Source: Capsicum annuum
Taxonomy: Eukaryota > Streptophyta > Magnoliopsida > Solanales > Solanaceae
Direction: 5' to 3'
Assembly: GCF_002878395.1 (NCBI RefSeq)
Contig: NW_025826215.1
Location: 339,995 to 403,994 of the forward strand
Length of the DNA stretch: 64,000 nt
This document shows, piece by piece, positions 57,475-64,000 of this stretch. Every line of letters begins with the position of its first letter. Within the stretch, counting starts at the first letter, position 1. Both the position numbers and the translations under genes were made by a program. Under the pieces are notes generated by a model that ran no database searches, was not told the DNA's origin, and was given only the letters and a program-made list of their open reading frames with translations.

Positions 57475-58430
57475 AGAGAAAAAGTTTAATGAAGGCTGGG
57501 ACTCTCTTACTGCAAAAATTGGTCATTTTATTAATAGAGATACAAGAGTATAGGGGGATACAATTTTTAAAAAATTTAATAGTCAAAATGTAGAAGGGGA
57601 AAGAAACTACAATGAAGCACTACATAGAAATAGATGGAGTTTGGGGAAAGGGTTGATACAGTAACAAGTAGTAGGTTTCAGATACAGCTTCAAAGCTAGC
57701 TGATAACAACCACCTTCTTTGTAGGTGTTTGGTTGGAAATTTTTCCCATTGTGACGAAATCTGAACTCGAAATAACGTGAGGAAATGGTCCCAAATAGGC
57801 ATTGAAAGGAATCCAAAATATGCAAGTGTACGATATAAATGACAGTCAATTCTTGTTTGAATTTTATAGTAGAAAAGACGCTTAACATGTCTTCATAGGT
57901 AACTGGAGCAGACAAGGAAAAAAACTGAGGCTTGAATGGTGGAATCCTTTGTCGGAAGCTTTTCTAAAACACGATGAATTCTAATGGTTTTGGATTTGAT
58001 TCCTTGGACTACCTCTTCACATATGGTTTTCCAACACCATGGAGGTCATCGGAGACGAATGGGATGGCTGGTTAGAAAACGAAGAAGAATCTGATTTGAA
58101 AAACCAACATCGAAGGGCTCGTATGCGAGTAGAAGACCTCAAAAACAAATTTCATCTTCTGTGGAGATTTCAGATAGCAAGTGGATTTTCTCCTTACCAA
58201 TGTGGGAGAGTCGCTAGTAAAATATAGATGAAAGAGAGTGGGTGTTCTCAATAGCCGAGATAGCAGACGTGTACCAGTAGAGAAAGCTGACAACTTTAGT
58301 CGAAAAGAAAAAAAAGACATCTTGGAGCCTAGGAGAGACCAAAGGTCTATTGAAGACGTAGCTGCAAATAGCCCTAATTTTGAAAATTCAGGTTAGAAGT
58401 TTTCAAAGGGTGATGTGGCAAGTGGAAGTG
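57475..58430 (+). pseudogene. LINE2 ORF1, C-terminal remnant
   Basis: Readable: PEKKFNEGWDSLTAKIGHF, then RNYNEALHRNRWSLGKG. After several frameshifts, WLENEEESDLKNQHRRARM and a 'WIFSLP'-like stretch appear near 58180. Together they resemble the tail of plant LINE ORF1 proteins. The N-terminal DUF4283 fold is lost. Confidence 0.6.
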
Positions 58431-59049
58431 GGGCCTTCTTCTTTTTTAGAGAACGCGGCATGTAGAAGGTCAATGAAAAAATGGTTCTCTGAGTCTCACT
58501 GTATTGGGCCAAATTTAACATAATTAAAGAAAAAAACCCAATTTTGTGAGCCTTTCATAGATGAAATTAACGCATCTGACATCAATGAATATTTTCTTTC
58601 TTTATGTTCACCTAGAACAATCGAATTAGCAAAAGTTATGCATTCTTCAAGACAAAAGAAATTTCAAGGTTGCTGCAAGATTCAACCCCATATGCATAGA
58701 CAAGATGACATTAGCAGCAAGATGGAAGTATTCATAAACAGTTCCGTAGATAGGAACACTTTACAGGGAGATTGTGAGACAATTCTGAAAGATCCTACCC
58801 CGCTAAAAATTGATGATTCCTATGGGTATGAGGAGTTAGAAGAGAGGGCAACTTGTGGGTCCACTCTAATGTCCTCAAAGTAAGTACAAGATTTGGTGCA
58901 AGCTTTACAAGTTGTGAAAAAACTGTAATATTTATGTTTATGAAGATCGATCAGAAAAGATTTCCGTAGGATCAGTGTGTAATCGGGGGGATCTCAGGGG
59001 AAGTAATGGGAAGTAATGAAGAAAGAGAGGAGAGAAATTCGGGGCATAA

Positions 59050-59770
59050 CAATCAATTATGTCTCAAATGAAAGTCAAAATTTTCTCATGCAACATTAGA
59101 GGTTTAAATAGGGAGGACAAGTGTAGGCTTATGCGCAACATGTTACATCATTGGGGGTTGATATACAGGTCTTAGTAGATACAGAGATTAAGGAGACCGA
59201 GGCGGTTGTAATTAAAGAATTATGGAGCAATAGATGGTTAAGAGAGCTTCATTTAGAAGCCATAGAGAGAAGTGGAGGAATTATTATTTTGTGAGATAAA
59301 AGGATTTGGAAGGGAAAGTTGGTAGATAAGGGGATCGAATGATAACATGTAAGTTCAATGTGGTTAATCAAGATTTTACATGGTTCTTGAGTGTTATATA
59401 TGCTAAATGTAGGAGGAACGAGAGGAAGGGGCTTTGGTGGGAACTGGCAGCGGTTAGAAGCATGTGTGATGGACCATGGGTGTGTGTGGTGACTTTAATG
59501 TCACAAGATGTCCTATGGAAAGAAAAGACTGTCAAGGAATCAAGAGGGCAATGAGTGGTTTTTCAGATTGGATAAATGATATGGAGCTTATTGATCCTCC
59601 TTTTCATAGAGGTTCCTATTCTTAGAGAAGGGGAAGATAACCACAGTTCAGATTCTAGGATAGACAGGTTTTTTTACTATTCTCGGTGGGAGGAACAACT
59701 CCTACAAATTAGGCAGAACCTATTTCCTAAGGTGGCATCGGATCACAATCCTATTATGCTATAATATGGA
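59050..59770 (+). pseudogene. LINE2 endonuclease (EEP family) remnant
   Basis: It starts KIFSCNIRGLNREDKCRL, with the NIRG box. Then FNVVNQDFTWFLSVIYAKC, then the DFNVTRCPMERKDCQG part of the GDFN box in a shifted frame at about 59492-59540. It ends LFPKVASDHNPIML, so the catalytic SDH at about 59743 is kept. Stops after IRGL and at 59295 make it inactive. Confidence 0.82.
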
Positions 59771-60119
59771 GATTGGAACTTCAAAAAATCTTATTTCAAG
59801 TTTGAACAATAGTGGATGGGGGTAGAGGGATTTAGAGAAAATATCCCAAGTTGGTGGACCTTCTTTCAAGTCTCTGAAACACACGCATATATACAAGCTT
59901 CAAAATTGAAATTGTTCAAGGAGAAATTGAAGGAATAGAGTAAAGAGAATAAGGGAAATTGGAAGCAAAGAAAGGAGGAGACTCTAAATTCACTGTCTAT
60001 ACTAGATTTAGTACAAGACATGATGAGATTAACAAAAGAGGAAATACTTCAAAAAGTCCATTTAACTATAGACTTGGAAGAAACCCTCAAGAAATAAGCG
60101 ATAGCTTGGAAATAGAGAT

Positions 60120-61600
60120 CCAGGATCCGGTGGCTTAAAAGTGGGGATAAAAATACTAAATACTTTCATCGAGTGGCCACAACACGTAAGAGGTTTAATG
60201 CTATTAATGTACTACAGGTGGAGGGCAGCACCATCTATGATCTTGAAGCCATCAAAATCCACATTTAAGACTTCTATTTCAAGTTATACAAGGAAACAAA
60301 AAATTGGTGACCGGACTTCATTATTCAGGATGCTCCAACTATCAGTGGAGAAGATTAAGATTGGATTCAAAAGGAATTTGAGGAAGAAGAAATACTAAAC
60401 TTAGTCAAAATGTGTGCAGGAGATAAGGCCCCTGGGCCTGATGGTTTTCCTATGGGTTTCTTCCAAAACTATTGGAAATACTTGAAGGAGGACATCATGA
60501 ACACCATCCAACATTTTCATGCTCACCATGTTTTTCAGAAAAGCTTTAATGCCACTTATGTGGCTCTTATTCCTAAAGCTAGGGGGCAATAGAACTCAGG
60601 GATTACAGACCTATTAGCCTAATTAATGGGGTGTACAAATTATTGCAAAAAATCTTAACTGAGAGTTTAAAAAAGTTTATTGACTCTTTTGTGGACAAAC
60701 ATCTGACTTTCATTAAAGGCAGACAAATAATGGATGCAACACTCATTGCCAGTAAATGCGTGGACACTATATTAAAAGGAGATGCACCAGATATCATGTG
60801 TAAATTGGATATAGAGAAAGCCTTTGACCATGTGAAATGGAATTTCCTCCTTGAGACAAATCCGTTTTTGGAGAACAATGGCTAAGATGATTGCCTTTTG
60901 TATCAAAATTATCAGGTTTTCATACTCGTTAATGGAGAACCTGTGGGTTTTTTTTCTTTCAGAAAGAGGATTAAGACAAGGTGACCCTCTCTCCCTTTCC
61001 TTTTCATTATAGCCATGGAGGGTCTAAATAGCATCAATAATTGGATCAAGGGGTTCAAAGTCAGTAACAGAGCAGGTGAGAACAGGTGAGGTTTTGGAGG
61101 TTCGCCAATTGTTTTATGCATATGATATTGTGATATTCTGTAAGGCAAAATCAGATCAAATTAGTTTTATTAGGGTAATACTGATTATTTTTAAAATAAT
61201 TTCCGGATTAAAGGTCAGCTGGAGTAAAAGTAGTCTTTTTTCCATAAAAAATGTGGATCAAATTCAAGTTTTGGCTAGAATTTGGGATTGTAGAACCGAC
61301 AACTTTCTTACTAAGTATCTCGGTATGCCTTTGGGAAACAGACACAAAGATTTAGGAATTTGGGACACTATAATAGAGAAAACTGAAAAGAGGTTAGCAA
61401 ACTGGAAGGCTCAATATCTATCACTAAGTGGCAGGGTCATTTTGATCAACAGTGTGTTTGATTCTTTGCCCATCTATATCATGTCCCTTTTTCCCATTTC
61501 AGCTAAAGTGCTTAAAATGTTAGACAAATTAAGGAGACTTCCTGTGGAATGGCAAGAAACAAAGAAACAAGATGGCAAAAGATCTTATGGATAAATGCAA
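60120..61600 (+). pseudogene. LINE2 reverse transcriptase remnant
   Basis: WLKSGDKNTKYFHRVATT (in a broken frame) is followed by GDKAPGPDGFPMGFFQNYW and ATYVALIPKA. Next NGVYKLLQKILTESLKKFI, then FIKGRQIMDATLIASKCVD and MCKLDIEKAFDHVKWNFLL with its first catalytic Asp. The main active site at about 61111-61128 reads FYAYDIVIFC where the family has YADD, so one catalytic Asp is Tyr. GLKVSWSKSSLFSIKNV and KYLGMPLGNRHKDLGIWD close the domain. Confidence 0.86.
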
Positions 61601-62560
61601 TGGTGGTCTTAGCATCAGGAATCTAAACAGAACAACTCCCTCTTGATGAAGTGGTTGTGGAGATTTAATATGGACCATAAGGCTTTCTGGAAGGAAGTAA
61701 TAGTGAGCAAATATGGTCAAACAGATTATTGGTGTACTAACATTGTAACCAGCACATATAGGACCTCAGTTTGGAGAACAATCGGAAACCTTTGACCTAA
61801 GTTATCGGAGAATTTAAAATTCAGGGTAGGAAGCGGTGCCAAAATACTCTTTAGGGAAGATATATGGATAGGTTAGGAGACTGAGGCAAAGCTTTTTGTA
61901 TTTATTAAACATATGCTCTAATCCTATTGTCACATTAGCTGAAAGTTGGTCTCCTCAAGGATGGGATATTACTTTTAGAAGGCATTTGAATGATTGGGAA
62001 GTTAGCAGTTTTGTGGATTTAATAAAGGTATTTGAAGGTTTTAATGGCATATTTACAGAACCTGATATGATTAGATGGAAACATAATAGTGATGGGCAAT
62101 TTTTAGTAAGAAGAAGCTACAAAAAGGAAGCAGAGATGGAGACACAAATCAGATTTGGGCCGTGGAAAGTATGGGGGAGTGTGGCACCAACAAAAGTAAA
62201 ATGCTTTACTTGGTTGGTTGGTAGGAGAACTTGTCTCACTCATGAGGTTCTCCAAAATGGGAAACTTTGACATAGCTTCCAGGTGTTTTCTGTGTTGTGA
62301 GACAAGAGAGACAAACAACCATCTTTTCCTCTATTGTAAATTCACTGCACATCTTTGGTCTCTTTTCCTTAAGTTAACAAAAGTGAAGTGGGTAATGCCT
62401 GTACACACAACAGATTTGTTAAGCTGCTGGATTCGAAGAGGGGGCAACAAGTGTTGGAGATTAATACTTTCCTATATTTGGTGGATAATATGGATGGAAA
62501 AAAATGGATGATTCTATGAAGACTGAATCAATAGTATTCAGAAGGCCAAGGACAGCTACA
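61601..62560 (+). pseudogene. LINE2 zf-RVT C-terminal domain remnant
   Basis: The stretch 61896-62270 includes SWSPQGWDITFRRHLNDWE and VWGSVAPTKVKCFTWLVG. In a second frame, CFLCCETRETNNHLFLYCKF shows the Cys/His pattern of zf-RVT. It ends IWWIIWMEKNG near 62511. Confidence 0.83.
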
Positions 62561-62720
62561 TTGTTACCTTTTATTTTTGGTGTAAAGAATCTTGTGTAAA
62601 TGAAGTCGTACAATTATTAGACTTCCTAAGTTCTTTGTAAGAAGCTAGGTTCTAACATTTTTTTGGAGGTCTCCGGCATAGACATGCTGATGAATGCAAA
62701 TATACCATGTTAAAAAAAAA

Positions 62721-63085
62721 GCAGTAAAAGAATGCCAAAGTTGAGAACTAGTATAATATTGTTGTCAATAAAGTAACACAAATGATTGTGACGTTAGTAT
62801 TATTGTCAAACTATGACTAGAATACATTGACAAACCAACTATGCTTCGAGCCCAAAATAATAGTAATGTTTAATTCTTATATTACCATCACCTTAATGCA
62901 ACTATCCTCTATTGAAGCTGAGACTGCGTATGCAAATTTTACATATCCAGAGTTTGAATGTAAAGTGCACAAAGATATTTAATATCAAGTAGCAGTGTTA
63001 AAAAATTTTATTTGTGGAAGGAACTTATTCCACATCTCATGGAGAACTTACAACAACCTTGATAAAAAAAGAACTTACAGGATTT
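62721..63085. other. Unassigned DNA between LINE2 and the TRIM
   Basis: AT-rich. No domain on either strand and no repeat I can name. Confidence 0.5.
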
Positions 63086-63090
63086 AGTAT

Positions 63091-63432
63091 TGTAAAGAAT
63101 GGATTTCGGACCTAACAAAACCTCAAAAGCTAGCTCATGAGGGGAGGATTGTCCAAGTCTATATAAGGAGATCAATTACCAATCCCTTTTCTGATGTGGG
63201 ATACTTAACACTTCTCCGCACGCTCTGGCCTCATTAACAGGAGCATGGACAATATAATATGGGGCCTAACATTAGTGAACAAAGATTTGGGATGTACCTG
63301 GCTCTGATACCATGTATAGAATGGATCTTGGGCCTAACTCAACCTCAAAAGCTAGCTAAAGAGACGAGAATTGTCCAAGTCTATATAAGGAGACCAATTA
63401 CCCATCCCTTTTCCGATGTGGGATACTAAACA
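63091..63432 (-). mobile_element. Complete TRIM (terminal-repeat retrotransposon in miniature)
   Basis: Two 120-bp LTRs, 63091-63210 and 63313-63432, differ at 15 of 120 aligned positions without gaps. AGTAT lies on both sides (63086-63090 and 63433-63437). Between them lie about 100 bp. On the minus strand, the TGGTATCAGAGCC primer site directly follows the right-hand LTR, and GTGCGGAGAAG, a purine-rich tract, precedes the left-hand LTR. The LTRs start TGTT(A/T)A(A/G)TATCCCACATC on that strand, as in known plant TRIMs. No coding sequence; it needs partner enzymes in trans. Confidence 0.95.
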
Positions 63433-63437
63433 AGTAT

Positions 63438-64000
63438 GATCCTTGATTTTGAGGTGGGGTGTCAATGATATCATTCAAGTTCTCTAATTTCTATTGTTTT
63501 ATAATCCTATTTATCTCCAGCAGGGTAATTGCAATTGTGTTGTTTCCCACAGGACATTAAAATTGGAAAACCTGAATGATATCAAAATATTGCAATATAG
63601 TAAGCATAAGAGTATAAACAACATCCTCCCTACCCGAAGGTAATTCTCTTCCTAGGTTATCAATACCAGGAGTGGGATTCTTAGCCTTAAAAATTGTCGT
63701 TCTGTTATAATTGGTCAAGAAATTATCTCACCAGCCACGAAGTTGGCCTGTAAACCCAACAACAATCATTTTACAAATGACTACATCCGTAAATCTTCAA
63801 CGATTCTCGGCATAATCCGTAGCTTTTGCTATTGTAGAATACATCAACATATGATGAACAAGGACATATAGTTGTCTTTCAGACAAACCATCCAAGTTTC
63901 ATTCATAAATTGCATCTTCTCTTTAAGGTGTATTAGTCTGATTCCAATCTCTTTCTTCTATCAGAACATCTTGAAGAGTTGGATGCGGATAATAATTAGA
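63438..64000 (-). pseudogene. Second pararetrovirus fragment (capsid-like), cut by the window edge
   Basis: A minus-strand reading at about 63840-63640 gives VICKMIVVGFTGQLRGW, then DNFLTNYNR after a stop. The pattern (GFTGQLRGW-x-DN-[FY]-L) is found in capsid regions of plant caulimovirids. It differs clearly from the capsid region of the first copy at 56450-56600, so it probably stems from another lineage. Only part of the ORF is in view. Confidence 0.55.

Larger units (their letters stand above)
57475..62720 (+). mobile_element. LINE2: L1-type element, 5'-truncated
   Basis: ORF1 C-terminal part, endonuclease, RT, zf-RVT and a poly(A) at 62711-62719. Its 5' end abuts the pararetrovirus (junction within 57390-57475), and the ORF1 N-terminus is missing, as expected of target-primed reverse transcription that stopped early. 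No clear target duplication was found. Orientation is opposite to the virus. Confidence 0.83.

Noticed and set aside
63303..63315. GCTCTGATACCATG near 63311 as a tRNA-iMet gene end
   Set aside because: No cloverleaf surrounds it; it is the primer-binding complement of the TRIM. The same applies to the other iMet-like sites.

Overview
The window is AT-rich eukaryotic nuclear DNA made almost entirely of transposable elements and endogenous viral sequence. I found no convincing intact host gene, tRNA or rRNA. Plant-type Ty3/gypsy lineages with tRNA-iMet primer sites, plant L1-type LINEs with CCHC ORF1 proteins, a Stowaway-type MITE, a TRIM and an endogenous caulimovirid together point to a flowering plant. 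The combination suggests Solanaceae (inference, not proven here). Every coding region carries stops, frameshifts, truncations or damaged active sites, so the locus is an old nested-repeat block.

Layout. (1) 1-5989, minus strand: a Ty3/gypsy element (E0) cut by the left window edge, with RT, protease, gag, primer site and a 2.9-kb 5' LTR. (2) 5990-7824: unassigned DNA. (3) 7825-31654, plus strand: a chromovirus-like Ty3/gypsy element (E1) with both LTRs. Its pol is split at 12003 by a second Ty3/gypsy element (E2, to 28471). E2 itself carries a 3.0-kb solo LTR (S1, 13874-16908) in its 5' LTR and a third, Athila-like element (E3, 18637-26680) in its 3' LTR. (4) About 32.1-41.1 kb, plus strand: a LINE (LINE1) interrupted by a truncated LTR (S2) and by a solo LTR (S4), which contains a Stowaway-like MITE. 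(5) 41362-48790, minus strand: another Ty3/gypsy element (E4), split between gag and protease by an LTR (S3) and lacking its RT core. (6) 48791-49933: an LTR scrap and short repeats. (7) 49934 to about 57410, minus strand: a nearly unit-length endogenous pararetrovirus copy with movement-protein-like region, capsid zinc knuckle, protease, RT, a downstream ORF, promoter, leader and primer site. A 1.1-kb hAT-type element with a perfect 8-bp duplication is inserted at its protease active site. (8) About 57.47-62.72 kb, plus strand: a 5'-truncated LINE (LINE2). (9) 63091-63432: a complete TRIM with a perfect 5-bp target duplication. (10) 63438-64000: a second pararetrovirus fragment running off the right edge.

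The parts do not form a working pathway. They record the order of insertion: E1 before E2 before S1 and E3; LINE1 before S4 before the MITE; virus before hAT. The best leads are the repeated GCGAT-type dyad modules upstream of the promoter in several unrelated LTRs, the virus breakpoint at its primer site, the hAT insertion in the protease motif, the direct repeat at the virus/LINE2 junction, and the pol C-terminus that runs into the LTR of E1. All calls come from reading and hand alignment; no database search was possible.
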